Below, piece after piece: positions 48,550 to 57,179 of a stretch of 64,000 bases of DNA. The translations under genes were made by a program, and so were the position numbers. A model generated the notes under the pieces. The model was not told the origin of the DNA and ran no database searches. It saw only the letters and a program-made list of their open reading frames with translations. The stretch's first letter is position 1; the number at the start of each line of letters is the position of its first letter. This DNA comes from Chitinilyticum litopenaei DSM 21440 (lineage in GTDB: Bacteria > Pseudomonadota > Gammaproteobacteria > Burkholderiales > Chitinibacteraceae): NCBI RefSeq assembly GCF_000428145.1, contig NZ_ATZJ01000012.1:21702-85701 (forward strand), given 5' to 3'.

Positions 48550-49863
48550 TCAGCCTGGTCTGGCGGCCAGCTCGACCCGGTTGCGGCCATTGCGCTTGGC
48601 CGCATAGAGCGCGGCATCGGCGCGTTCGATGCATTGCTGCACCTTTTCATCGCCCAGCTCGGCCACGCCAAAACTGCAGGTCAGGCTGAGTTGCTCCGGC
48701 CACTGGTGGCAGGCAATCGCCAGGCGCAGTTTGTCCGCCAGATGGGCTGCCTGCGCCAGGCGGGTGCCGGGCAGCAGCAGCAGGAATTCTTCGCCGCCCC
48801 AGCGAATCACCGAGTCCGAGTCGCGGACATGGCCGCGCAGGAGCTGAACCAGCTCGCTGAGCACCGCATCACCCACGGCGTGGCCATGGCGGTCGTTCAC
48901 CGGCTTGAAGTGATCGAGATCCAGATAGATCATGCTCAGCGCCTGTTCCTGCTCGCTGGCCAGCTGGCTCTGGCGGAAAAGCACATCCACCGCACCGGTG
49001 CGGTTCAGGGCGCCAGTCAGGGCATCGGTGCGAGCCAGATTGCGGTACACCTCGCTTTCGGCGGAGAGGCTGGCGGTCAGCTCCTGCATCTGCTGCGCCA
49101 CGCGCCAGGAGCGCCAGAGGCGCAACAGCAGGAAGAGCAGCGCAGCGCCCACCCACAGGCCGATCAAGAGGGCGTAGAAGGTGCTGCGCGCCAGCCAGTA
49201 GCCCTCCAGCTCGATGCTGTGCAGCACCATGCGGATCTTGCTCTCGGTCACCGTGGCGCCGGTGGCAATCTCGATGCGGGTCACATTGTCAAACTGTGGC
49301 TGGCTCAGTTCCAGCGGAATGCGGTTGTCGTTCAGCCACCAGGTCGCAACCTGGAAGTAGCGCAGTGACACGCCAAGGCCCTGCGGATACTGGCGCGGGT
49401 TGTACTCGATCTGGTTGACCTTGTAGGCGCGGTCCGGTGCGCCGGGTGTGTAGGCCGGATTGAAGTTGCGCAGGTAGACGCGCACGGTCTTGTCCGCCGG
49501 GGCCTCGTAATCAAGTTTGATGCTGATCCGCTCGAATCCCTCCAGATTGATGCCTTCGCCGTCGCGCCGCAGATCGATGGCGATTTCGCAATAGGGCCAC
49601 TGGTAGCTCTTGCTGACTTCGCATTCCAGGATGTGCGCATCCTTGCTGGTGCGCAGCGTACTCGTGGTTTTGCCGCCTTCGCCGCGATCATCAATGCTTT
49701 TTGCCGGAAAGCCGGCGGCCGGATCGATGCGCAAGGTCTTGATCAGCAGCGTGTCATAGGCGAACAGCCCGCCCAGGGTGATGGCAATCAGCAGGACAAG
49801 GACGGGCACGGCTTGACTGGCGGGGGCCGTCTGGGCGTGCCGCTGTACGGCGGGAATGGGCAT
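48550..49863 (-). CDS. diguanylate cyclase (GGDEF)
   Basis: 437 residues. TM1 about 20-36, a periplasmic beta-rich domain about 40-220 (carbohydrate-binding-like jelly-roll: GINLEGFERISIKLDYEA, VRVYLRNFNPAY, WLNDNRIPLELSQP), TM2 about 225-250, coiled coil, GGDEF about 270-430 with RWGGEEFLLLLPG (active GGEEF), LARTDALTGALNR and DLDHFKPVND. An I-site RxxD is plausible at RDSD upstream of the active site. Makes c-di-GMP in response to a periplasmic cue, possibly a sugar. Confidence 0.94.
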   Translation of the reverse strand: MPIPAVQRHAQTAPASQAVPVLVLLIAITLGGLFAYDTLLIKTLRIDPAAGFPAKSIDDRGEGGKTTSTLRTSKDAHILECEVSKSYQWPYCEIAIDLRRDGEGINLEGFERISIKLDYEAPADKTVRVYLRNFNPAYTPGAPDRAYKVNQIEYNPRQYPQGLGVSLRYFQVATWWLNDNRIPLELSQPQFDNVTRIEIATGATVTESKIRMVLHSIELEGYWLARSTFYALLIGLWVGAALLFLLLRLWRSWRVAQQMQELTASLSAESEVYRNLARTDALTGALNRTGAVDVLFRQSQLASEQEQALSMIYLDLDHFKPVNDRHGHAVGDAVLSELVQLLRGHVRDSDSVIRWGGEEFLLLLPGTRLAQAAHLADKLRLAIACHQWPEQLSLTCSFGVAELGDEKVQQCIERADAALYAAKRNGRNRVELAARPG

Positions 49864-49890
49864 GGTCAGACCGGAAGAGTCGCGGGATTT

Positions 49891-51663
49891 TCAGCGCTGG
49901 CTGGCCGGATTGGCATCGCTATCCAGGGATTTCGCCAGGTGGCGCGGCGTGTCGATATCGTTGCCGCGCAGCAGGCCGCAATAGTAAGCCAGCAATTGCA
50001 AGGCTACGGTATAGATCACCGGACTGAGTTCCTGCAAGCCTGCTGGCAGGCGAATGACGTGAAAACGTTCCACCGGGGCCAGCGCCGCGTCGGTGAAGGC
50101 GTAGATTTCACCGTTGCGCGCACGCACTTCCTGCAGATTGGCGAGTGCTTTCTCGGCGTGGGCGTTCCATGGCAGGCAGGCGATCACCGGCAGTGAGCCA
50201 TCAACCAGCGTGATCGGGCCATGCTTGAGTTCCCCCGCCGGATAGCCCTCTGCGTGCAGATAGGCGACCTCCTTGAGTTTGAATGCCCCTTCCATTGCCA
50301 CCGGATAATGCATGTTGCGGCCGATCACGAACAGGTTCGGGTGCCGGCACAGCTGCGCCGCCCAGTCCTTGATCGCGGGCGCCTGCTGCAGCGTTTCACT
50401 GACCAGGCGCGGCAGCCGCCGCATTTCCTGGTGGGCCTGCTGCAGATGCTGGGCGCTGATTTTGCCATTGGCGACCCCGATGGCCAGGGCCAGCTGGTAG
50501 AGCGCCAGCAGCTGTGCGGTAAAGGTTTTCGTGGAGAAAATGGCCAGCTCTTCACCAGCATTCACGGCCATGTGATGGCGGGCCAGGCGCGCCAGCGTAC
50601 TGCCCGGCATATTGGTGATCGCCAGCGAGGAGGTATTGCCCAGGCTGTGGGCATGGCGCAGCGAGGCGAGTGTGTCGGCGGTTTCGCCCGATTGCGAGAT
50701 GGCGATCACCAGGGTGTGCGGCACCGGCAGGGTGTCGCGATAGCGGTATTCGCTGGTCAGCTCCAGCTGCACGGTCAGCCCGGCCAGCGTTTCCAGCCAG
50801 TAGGATGCAATCTGGGCGCTGTGATAGCTCGAACCGCAGGCCAGCAGCAGAATGTGGCTGATGCCCGGCAATTCGGTCTGCAGGGCATCGGGCACCATGC
50901 GGAAGGTGCGGCTGGCCTGATTGGCCAGGCGGGCCAGCACCGCGGGTTGCGCATAGATTTCATCGAGCATGTGATGCGGGAAGCGCCCCAGCTGCCTGGG
51001 CGCGGTCAGCGTCAGCGGATGGCTGCCGCCGTCGGCGTGGAGGATGACGGGGGCAGCATGCCCGTATTGCAGCACTTCACCACTTTGCAGGGCGTGGATC
51101 TGTTCGGCGCGCAGTTTGAGTAGCTGCATGTCGCTGCTGCAAAGCTGGCGGCGGTTGCGGTCCAGGCCGAAAAACAGCGGGGCGCCCAGGCTCAGGGCGT
51201 AAAACTCGCCAGCGATATCCTGCCTGTGCACAAGCAGCGCCAGATAGCCGCGGAGCTGCTGGCGCAGCTGCAAGATCGCCTGGGCCAGCGTGGCGCCGCC
51301 GGTCAGCGCCTGGTCGATGAGGCTGGCCAGAATGCCGGCGCTGTCGCTGTCCGGCCCCAGCCCGCTCAGTCGTGCCAGCTCGTCCTGATTTTCCAGTACC
51401 CCGCAGAGGGCCACGACCGTACCCTGCGGGCTGCGGGCCAGCATGCTGCCGGGCTGTGCATTCTGGCTGGCCAGCAGCCACAGTGACGGTTGGCGGCCGA
51501 TGGTCGTTTCCGTCATGGGCACGACCAGTTGCTGGCAGGTCACGGCACCATCCTGCTCGAATGCCAGGTCCAGCGTCTGGGACTGACGAGGGTGTTGTGG
51601 CAGGTAATCGCCCAGCGCGGGCAGGATGTCGTGCGGGGCAGAGAGGGCGAGCAGCTCGGGCAT
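49891..51663 (-). CDS. GlmS-like SIS protein with degenerate glutaminase domain
   Basis: 590 residues from MPELLALSAPHDILPALGDY. The second half is a full GlmS isomerase pair: CGSSYHSAQIASYWLETLAG, ISQSGETADTLASLRHAHS, ELAIFSTKTFTAQLLAL, FKLKEVAYLHAEGYPAGELK, HGP and the C-terminal DTPRHLAKSLDSD (catalytic Glu, His and Lys positions kept). The N-terminal half has the Gn-AT_II outline (VLENQDELARLSGL, LRGYLALLVHR, GAPLFFGLDR) but no Met-Cys-Gly start and no conserved catalytic or NGxxEN residues. It cannot hydrolyse glutamine in the usual way, so it may act with ammonia or as a GlcN-6-P deaminase-like enzyme. Confidence 0.85.
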   Translation of the reverse strand: MPELLALSAPHDILPALGDYLPQHPRQSQTLDLAFEQDGAVTCQQLVVPMTETTIGRQPSLWLLASQNAQPGSMLARSPQGTVVALCGVLENQDELARLSGLGPDSDSAGILASLIDQALTGGATLAQAILQLRQQLRGYLALLVHRQDIAGEFYALSLGAPLFFGLDRNRRQLCSSDMQLLKLRAEQIHALQSGEVLQYGHAAPVILHADGGSHPLTLTAPRQLGRFPHHMLDEIYAQPAVLARLANQASRTFRMVPDALQTELPGISHILLLACGSSYHSAQIASYWLETLAGLTVQLELTSEYRYRDTLPVPHTLVIAISQSGETADTLASLRHAHSLGNTSSLAITNMPGSTLARLARHHMAVNAGEELAIFSTKTFTAQLLALYQLALAIGVANGKISAQHLQQAHQEMRRLPRLVSETLQQAPAIKDWAAQLCRHPNLFVIGRNMHYPVAMEGAFKLKEVAYLHAEGYPAGELKHGPITLVDGSLPVIACLPWNAHAEKALANLQEVRARNGEIYAFTDAALAPVERFHVIRLPAGLQELSPVIYTVALQLLAYYCGLLRGNDIDTPRHLAKSLDSDANPASQR

Positions 51664-51872
51664 GGTTGCGGATATCCGTAACGGAAGCCGGCGCGACGGG
51701 CACGCCAATGGGCGTCCGGGGGCTTCCACGTTCCTTATCCTAGACGGCGATCCTGCCGGAAGAAAGCTGCTTGCCAGGGCGGTTGTCAGCGCATTCGCGC
51801 TTGTTTGTCATTAATGACCGTGAGCGTGGCGCATTGACCTGGCCGGCATGACCCGGTTACACGATCTGGCAG

Positions 51873-51931
51873 GGGTATGGCTTTCCAGCCCTTTGAGGTT
51901 ATGGGCGTGGTTTGCATACGGTAAGGTCTAT
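51873..51931. repeat. 59-bp GGGTAT element, copy 13
   Basis: GGGTATGGCTTTCCAGCCC, TTTGAGGTTATGGGCGTGG, CATACGG and GTCTAT at offset 53. It overlaps the 3' end of the GT14 gene. Confidence 0.7.
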
Positions 51932-52786
51932 GCCAAGCTGCTCATCCAGTGCCGCTGCCAGCAGGCCATCGGGAGCGAATTTGCGGGCAAAGAGGGCGGC
52001 GCTTCGCCGCAGTTGCGGCAGGTCGTCCAGGCCCAGGGTGCGTGGCGACCAGGCGCCGGGCGTCCAGTCGATCAGGCGCAGCGGGTCGCCGCTGAGTTGC
52101 TCGCGCAGCGGGCTGTGCCAGAGCAGGGTCTGGAACATCATCTCGTCCGGCACCAGTGTGTGGCGGAAGAAGGCCGGCACCGCCGGGTAGTGCACGCACT
52201 GCGCCAGCACCGTGTCCACGGCCGCGCTCGACAGCATCCACCACTGGCTGCCGGCGCGGATTTCCTGCAAGGGGTGTGGTAGCCGCCGTTGCCAGCCACA
52301 GGCCTGGGCTGCGCGCTGCAGGCGTTGCCAGCACTTGCCCGCCAGGCTGCCGTGCAGGCCCTCCGGGTGCCAGCGCTGCCAGCGGTAGCCGACATCGAAC
52401 TCCGCAGCGGAATGCAGATCGATCCAGCCCGCCACGCCCGGGGTGGCCAGGCGTTCGCAGAGCGCGGCATGGCTGACCAGCGGATAGTCCTGCCCGGACA
52501 GCAGGATGGCCCAGTCAAAGCCGTCGGCGCGCGCGGCGTGCAGCAAATCCAGCGTCGCGGCCACCAGCGAGTACCCCCCCCAGCGGCAGGGGCGCCGTGC
52601 GATGAAGCGCACCCGGTCCGGGCTGGCGACGCGGTCCGCGGCGGCGACGATCTCGGCGTGCACCGCAGACGGCGTGTTGGCGTCGATATGCAGATAGCAG
52701 CGTACCTGTGGCGCCTGCAGGCGGGCGAGCAGGCGGGCCAGCTGCTGCGGATGGGCGTGAGCCAGAATCAGGTAGGCGATGCGCAT
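51899..52786 (-). CDS. GT14-like beta-1,6-N-acetylglucosaminyltransferase
   Basis: 295 residues. MRIAYLILAHAHPQQLARLL, YLHIDANTP, RRPCRWGGYSLVAATLDLLH, ILLSGQDYPLVSH and RAGSQWWMLSSAAVD match the Branch/core-2 GT14 family (SG.D.P motif). Retaining no signal peptide, it is cytoplasmic or membrane-bound. It may glycosylate a lipid or surface glycan. No other glycan genes are adjacent. Start is close to a 59-bp repeat. Confidence 0.9.
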   Translation of the reverse strand: MRIAYLILAHAHPQQLARLLARLQAPQVRCYLHIDANTPSAVHAEIVAAADRVASPDRVRFIARRPCRWGGYSLVAATLDLLHAARADGFDWAILLSGQDYPLVSHAALCERLATPGVAGWIDLHSAAEFDVGYRWQRWHPEGLHGSLAGKCWQRLQRAAQACGWQRRLPHPLQEIRAGSQWWMLSSAAVDTVLAQCVHYPAVPAFFRHTLVPDEMMFQTLLWHSPLREQLSGDPLRLIDWTPGAWSPRTLGLDDLPQLRRSAALFARKFAPDGLLAAALDEQLGIDLTVCKPRP

Positions 52787-52796
52787 GTGGCTGCTT

Positions 52797-52845
52797 GGGT
52801 ATATGGTGCTAAGCTAAGTTGGTAAAGGGCTGCGGGCTTATACCT
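52797..52845. repeat. GGGTAT element, copy 14 (49-bp form)
   Basis: GGGTATATGGTGCTAAGC, TAAGTTGG, TAAAGGGCTGCGGGCTTATACC. It lies between the GT14 and YbaK genes. Confidence 0.75.
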
Positions 52846-52856
52846 GCCGGTAGCGA

Positions 52857-53339
52857 TCAGGCAGGCTGGCTGGTGGTGGCCGGCTGGCAGACGTCCACCC
52901 ATTCGCCGCCGGTGATCTCGGCGAGCAGGGTCGGGCTGAGGCGCACCGCGCTGTGAATGGCGCCGGCGGCGGGCAGCACCTCGTGAAAATCCTGCAGGCT
53001 GTCATCCAGATACACCGGCAGCGGCGTGGCCAGTCCGAAGGGACAGACTCCACCCACCGGATGCCCGGTCAGTGCCTCGACCTGTTGTGCGTCCAGCATG
53101 CGGCCACGACCGAAACGGCTCTTGAACTTGCCGTTGTCGATGCGGGCGTCGCCGCGTGCCACCAGCAGGATGACCCGCTCGTCGGCCAGGCGAAAGGCCA
53201 GCGTCTTGGCAATCCGCCCCGGTTCGACACCGTGGGCCTGGGCGGCCAGCGCCACCGTGGCGGTGCTGGTTTCCAGCTCGATGATGGTCAGGTCCAGCTG
53301 GCGGGCAGCGAAGTCGGCACGTACGGAGGCAAGGCTCAT
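52857..53339 (-). CDS. YbaK/EbsC family aminoacyl-tRNA deacylase
   Basis: 160 residues from MSLASVRADFAARQ. ELETSTATVALAAQAHGVEP, IAKTLAFRL, RFGRGRMLDAQQVEALTGHP, GVCPFGLATPLPVYLDDSL: the conserved Lys and GVCPFG-type binding loop of YbaK/ProX-like editing proteins. It removes mischarged Cys or Ala from tRNA-Pro in related proteins. Monocistronic. Confidence 0.9.
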   Translation of the reverse strand: MSLASVRADFAARQLDLTIIELETSTATVALAAQAHGVEPGRIAKTLAFRLADERVILLVARGDARIDNGKFKSRFGRGRMLDAQQVEALTGHPVGGVCPFGLATPLPVYLDDSLQDFHEVLPAAGAIHSAVRLSPTLLAEITGGEWVDVCQPATTSQPA

Positions 53340-53450
53340 GATGGCGGGGGTCTCGAGAGAAAAACGCAGGCCAGGTCGCGGCAGCAAGCTGGCGCGGCCA
53401 TTTTAAACCGAAGCGGCGATGGCGCGCAGGCCCTGGCTGTCCACGAACTA

Positions 53451-53600
53451 GGCTCTGTTGAGCTTGTGCTTGCGCTGCCCGTTTGTGCGGTTTTTGGCCT
53501 GAAACAAGGCGCAAAGCCCGTTGCGCGTGCACTGCCATGGCAAATGGCCGGCTTTGGGGTGACCCCGCTTTGCAGGGCGGCAAACGGATTTTCTCTTTGC
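53451..53600. repeat. dispersed 'GGCCTGAAACAAGGCGCAAAG' family, copy 2
   Basis: GGCTCTGTTGAGC, CTTGCGCTGCCCGTTTGTGC, TTTTTGGCCTGAAACAAGGC, GCAAAGCCCGTTGCGC. About 70 bp match copy 1 closely, then the sequences diverge. Confidence 0.7.
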
Positions 53601-53669
53601 CCAGAAGCAGTTCCGTGCATTGCGCCGGTGCGGGCCGGCAAGCAATTGCAGAAATTTCACCATTGCGTG

Positions 53670-53698
53670 TTGACGAGCGGTAGGGATGTCTTTATTAT
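53670..53698 (+). promoter_or_regulatory. promoter of the tRNA Ser-Arg-Glu cluster
   Basis: TTGACG-N17-TATTAT, 15 bp before the tRNA-Ser 5' end. Confidence 0.8.
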
Positions 53699-53713
53699 CC
53701 GGTCTCCCTGAAC

Positions 53714-53807
53714 GGAGACGTGGATGAGTGGCTGAAATCACTCCCCTGCTAAGGGAGCATAGGGGCCAAAACCTCTATCGAGGGTTCGAATCCCTCCGTC
53801 TCCGCCA
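53714..53807 (+). tRNA. tRNA-Ser (GCT)
   Basis: GGAGACG acceptor, CTCCC-CTGCTAA-GGGAG anticodon arm (anticodon GCT), long variable arm, GTTCGAAT, CGTCTCC-G-CCA. 94 nt including CCA. Confidence 0.98.
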
Positions 53808-53824
53808 GGACTTAAAAGTGCAGC

Positions 53825-53901
53825 GCGCCCGTAGCTCAGTTGGATAGAGTATTTGGCTACGAACCAAAGGGTCGGGCGTTCGAATCGCTCCGGGCGCGCC
53901 A
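53825..53901 (+). tRNA. tRNA-Arg (ACG), copy 2
   Basis: GCGCCCG/CGGGCGC acceptor, TTTGG-CTACGAA-CCAAA anticodon arm, encoded CCA. Same body as the copy at 48410, differing in the acceptor. Confidence 0.98.
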
Positions 53902-53945
53902 CACTATCCTGTCACTGCAGCATGATTTGTGCTGCGGTTGCCTCA

Positions 53946-54021
53946 GTCCCCATCGTCTAGAGGCCTAGGACACCGCCCTTTCACGGCGATAACCGGGGTT
54001 CGAATCCCCGTGGGGACGCCA
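53946..54021 (+). tRNA. tRNA-Glu (TTC)
   Basis: GTCCCCA acceptor, CCGCC-CTTTCAC-GGCG anticodon arm (anticodon TTC), GGTTCGAATC, TGGGGAC-G-CCA. 76 nt. Confidence 0.98.
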
Positions 54022-54032
54022 GTTGCCACAGC

Positions 54033-54060
54033 AAAACGCCAGCCTTGTGCTGGCGTTTTT
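54033..54060. terminator. bidirectional terminator
   Basis: AAAACGCCAGC-cttgt-GCTGGCGTTTTT between the tRNA cluster and yigZ. Confidence 0.9.
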
Positions 54061-54064
54061 GCAT

Positions 54065-54670
54065 TCAGCCGGCCGCTTCGTCCGGCGCGGTGTCCCAGAG
54101 CAGCTGCCCGTGGCAGCGCTCGTTCAGCTCGGCCGCCAGCGCTGCCGCGCGGGTCTGGATGCAGCGTACGGCAAACTGCACCAGCTCGGCATGTCCGACC
54201 GCGAGCAGCTCGACGTCCTGGGCGCTCAGCAGGCGGCGCACCAGCCCTTCCTGCGCGTAGGGCACGCGAAAACACAGCTCGCAGCAAATCTGCACCGGTT
54301 TTTTTTCGGCGACGAGCAGGGCCTGCGCCACGGCATCGGTGTAGGCGCGCACCAGCCCGCCCGCTCCCAGGCGAATGCCGCCGTAATAACGCACCACACT
54401 TGCCAGCACGCCGTCCAGGTCCTGATGGCGCAGCACATCCAGCATCGGACGTCCGGCCGTGCCCGAGGGTTCACCGTCATCCACTGCGGCTGACTGGCCG
54501 CCGGCGAGCAGTGCCCAGCAGACATGCGCCGCTTCCGGGTGTTCGGCCTTCAGTTGGGCAATCCGCTGTTGCGCCGCACGGCGATCGCTGACGGGTTCGA
54601 CGCAGCCCAGAAAGCGGCTTTTCTTGATGTCGAGCGTGCTGAAGGCGGCGCGGGTCAGGGTATGGGGCAT
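54065..54670 (-). CDS. yigZ: YigZ family protein (IMPACT N-terminal domain)
   Basis: 201 residues from MPHTLTRAAFSTLDIKKSRF. Signature of YigZ/UPF0029: VDDGEPSGTAGRPMLDVL and SVVRYYGGIRLGAGGLVRAY; a C-terminal DUF1949-like ferredoxin fold follows. Function unclear; related to translation-control IMPACT proteins. The frame is open far upstream but without homology. Confidence 0.92.
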   Translation of the reverse strand: MPHTLTRAAFSTLDIKKSRFLGCVEPVSDRRAAQQRIAQLKAEHPEAAHVCWALLAGGQSAAVDDGEPSGTAGRPMLDVLRHQDLDGVLASVVRYYGGIRLGAGGLVRAYTDAVAQALLVAEKKPVQICCELCFRVPYAQEGLVRRLLSAQDVELLAVGHAELVQFAVRCIQTRAAALAAELNERCHGQLLWDTAPDEAAG

Positions 54671-54739
54671 GGCAAGGCAGGCAAAGCAGCCATTGTACGC
54701 GCTTCGCCTGTCAGGACGCAGGCTTGCCGGCTTCCTGTC

Positions 54740-54798
54740 GGGTATTGGCCTGGTGGCAATTCCTGCCATTGCCTGTGGCCTGATACATGCCAATGTAT
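54740..54798 (+). repeat. 59-bp GGGTAT element, copy 15
   Basis: GGGTATTGGCCTGGTGGC, CATTGCCTGTGGCC, ATACAT-GCCA-ATGTAT with GTAT at offset 53. Between yigZ and the YbjN-like gene. Confidence 0.75.
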
Positions 54799-54869
54799 AA
54801 GCCTGATCCGCGCTGGCGACCCTCGGGTCGCCAGCTATAATGGGGGCACGCATGTACAGGGGAAAGGCA

Positions 54870-55328
54870 ATGTCGATGCCGCTACTGAATCTGGATACCT
54901 TGAAACACTACCTCAGCGCGCGCGAGATTCAGTTGCGGGTGGTGCAGGGCGAACAGGGCGAGCCGTTTCTGCAGATGGGCTGGCAGTTTCCGGTGGGCGA
55001 GGCGGGCGTCTTCATCTGCCTGTCCACGGGCGATACCGGCGACTTGCGGCTCGAGATCGCCTGTGTGAGTCGTGGCAGCTACCTTGAACGCTGGCACGAG
55101 GTGCTCGATTACCTCAACGAGCGCAACCGTTCCCACCCCTTTTCGCGCAGCCTGGACGAGGATGGCAATTTCTGGCTGGAATACGTGGGCTTCTACCCGG
55201 CCGGCACGCTATTTCCCGAGGCCACGTTCAATACCCTGTTCGGTGGTGTGCTGATTCATTTCGAAGAAGAATACGCCGCGCTGGAAGGGCGCAGTGGCGC
55301 CAGCCAGGGCGGGCATCTGCTGCAGTAG
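54870..55328 (+). CDS. YbjN domain protein
   Basis: 152 residues from MSMPLLNLDTLKHYLSAREI (GGGGAAAGG before the ATG). A class-I chaperone/YbjN-like alpha-beta fold: WQFPVGEAGVFICLSTGDTG, LEIACVSRGSYLERWHEVL, YLNERNRSHPFSRSLDEDGN, FNTLFGGVLIHFEEEYAAL. Function unknown. An ATG at 54840 is an alternative start. Confidence 0.75.
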   Translation: MSMPLLNLDTLKHYLSAREIQLRVVQGEQGEPFLQMGWQFPVGEAGVFICLSTGDTGDLRLEIACVSRGSYLERWHEVLDYLNERNRSHPFSRSLDEDGNFWLEYVGFYPAGTLFPEATFNTLFGGVLIHFEEEYAALEGRSGASQGGHLLQ

Positions 55329-55434
55329 TCCAGCACTTCCCCGTCCCGCCCCGGGCCTGCTTCTGGGTGTGCATTGCTGGTGTTCTTCCTGGCTTGCGCC
55401 AGTGTTGCGCTGCCGCATTGATCGGCCGCGCTGC

Positions 55435-57174
55435 TCAGATCGAAAAATCCCCCTCCTCGTCCTGCCGGTTTGTCGCGGGCAGCAGCGCCTGGACTGCCGC
55501 GTGTGTGGAGACGAAATCCAGCCCGGCCAGGGCAGCCAGCAGCGGATGTGCGCCCAGCTCCAGTGCCACCGGCCGCTTCAGTTCGGCAATTGCCAGGCGG
55601 ATGCCTTGCGCTGCCAGCTCGCGCTGCCAGGCCAGCAGGGCGTCGGCGGCGCTGCGGTCGATGTGGTTCACTGCCGCCAGGCACAGCAGCACGGTGCGAG
55701 TCTGCGCCTGTGCGCGCACGGCCTGCGCCAATGCGGCAATCACCACTTCGCTGTTGGCGAAGAAGAGGCTTTCGTCGATGCGGGCGATCAGCAGCTCTGG
55801 CCGGGTTTCCACCTGGAAGTGCCGCACATTGCGGTAATGCTCGGTGCCCGGCAGACGGCCAAGAATGGCCAGATGGGGCTGGCTGGCGCGCAGCAGGAAG
55901 AGCAGCAGCGACAGTGCCACGCCGGCCAGGAGGCCGCTGATGGCGCCGATCAGCAGCACCGCCAGCAGGGTGGTCAGGTAGGGCAGGGCCTCGTGCCAGC
56001 CGGCGCGCCCGCCCTGCAGCAGGCGCCAGGCGTACAGCGGCGCAATCAGCCGCGCCGCAGCCAGCACGATGGTGGCCGCCAGCCAGGCCAGCGGCAGCGT
56101 GGCCAGTGCCTGCGCCAGCCAGCCCACGACGAGAATCAGCCAGAGCGCGGTCAGGGTTCCGGCCATGGGAGTGCGTGCGCCGGCTGCCGCATTCACCGCC
56201 GAGCGCGAAAATCCGCCGCTGACCGGCACGCCGGCCACGGCCGCGCTGGCGAGATTGCAGGCGCCCAGCGCCAGCAGTTCCTGCCGGCTGTCCGGCATGT
56301 GCGGGCCGGCCAGCTGGCGCGCCACGCTGATGCTTTGCAGAAAGCCGGCCAGCGCGATGCCCAGCGCCGGCCACAGCAGCGCCCCCCAGTGCACCGAGTT
56401 GTCGGGGAAGGGGGGGATTAGCGGCATTCCACCGGCCAGTGGCCCGAGCTGGGCCAGCGTCGGCTGCGTCCGCCAGGCCAGCCAGGCGGTGGCTCCCAGC
56501 AGCAGCAGCGGCGGGGCCAGACGACTGGCGAGCCGGGACTGGCGCGCCCCCAGGCCGGCGCGGATCAGGGTGTTTTCCAGTGGCTGACCGGCCAGCCACA
56601 GCAGCAGCAGGCCGGCCAGGCCGAACAGCAGACTGCCGGTTTGCGCGGCCGGCAGGGCCTGCCAGAGTGCTTCCAGTAACGCCGGGAGGGTGTTGCCGCT
56701 GGCGCTGATGCCCAGCAGCGGTGCGAGCTGTCCCACGATGATCAGCAGGGCAATGCCATCGGCAAAGCCCTGCAGCACCGGCGCGGAAATCATCCGCAGC
56801 AGACGATCCAGCCGCAGCAGGCCCAGCAGCACCAGCCAGCCACCGGTCAGCAGCGTCAGCGCCATGGCATGCTGCGCATAGGTACTGCTGCCGCTGGCGG
56901 CCAGCGGGCCGAGTGCCGCAGCGGTCATGGCCGACGTGACGGCCATCGGCCCGACCGACTGCACCATGCTGCTGCCCAGCAGCGTGTAGACCAGCAGCGG
57001 CACGATGCTGGCGTACAGCCCGGCCACTGGCGGCAGTCCAGCCAGCAGTGCATAGGCAATGCCCTGGGGTATCAGCAGCAAGGCCACGACCATACTTGCC
57101 AGCAGGTCGCTACGCAGCTGGGTATGTCCGTAGCCGGGCAGCCAGTGCAGGATGGGCAGCCAGCGCGGCGCCAT
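55435..57174 (-). CDS. SulP family anion permease
   Basis: 579 residues, about 11-12 membrane helices and a C-terminal STAS domain (about 455-560). LASMVVALLLIPQGIAYALL and ASIVPLLVYTLLGSS are family starts; SGGFSRSAVNAAAGARTPMA is the conserved TM8-10 motif; STAS centre AAVNHIDRSAADALLAWQRE. Transports sulfate, bicarbonate or similar. Last gene of the sulfur operon; only 5 bp after the YeeE gene. Confidence 0.93.
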   Translation of the reverse strand: MAPRWLPILHWLPGYGHTQLRSDLLASMVVALLLIPQGIAYALLAGLPPVAGLYASIVPLLVYTLLGSSMVQSVGPMAVTSAMTAAALGPLAASGSSTYAQHAMALTLLTGGWLVLLGLLRLDRLLRMISAPVLQGFADGIALLIIVGQLAPLLGISASGNTLPALLEALWQALPAAQTGSLLFGLAGLLLLWLAGQPLENTLIRAGLGARQSRLASRLAPPLLLLGATAWLAWRTQPTLAQLGPLAGGMPLIPPFPDNSVHWGALLWPALGIALAGFLQSISVARQLAGPHMPDSRQELLALGACNLASAAVAGVPVSGGFSRSAVNAAAGARTPMAGTLTALWLILVVGWLAQALATLPLAWLAATIVLAAARLIAPLYAWRLLQGGRAGWHEALPYLTTLLAVLLIGAISGLLAGVALSLLLFLLRASQPHLAILGRLPGTEHYRNVRHFQVETRPELLIARIDESLFFANSEVVIAALAQAVRAQAQTRTVLLCLAAVNHIDRSAADALLAWQRELAAQGIRLAIAELKRPVALELGAHPLLAALAGLDFVSTHAAVQALLPATNRQDEEGDFSI

Positions 57175-57179
57175 GGGCT

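Noticed and set aside
51664..51898. glmS ribozyme or riboswitch before the GlmS-like gene
   Set aside because: No ribozyme core was recognisable in the leader.
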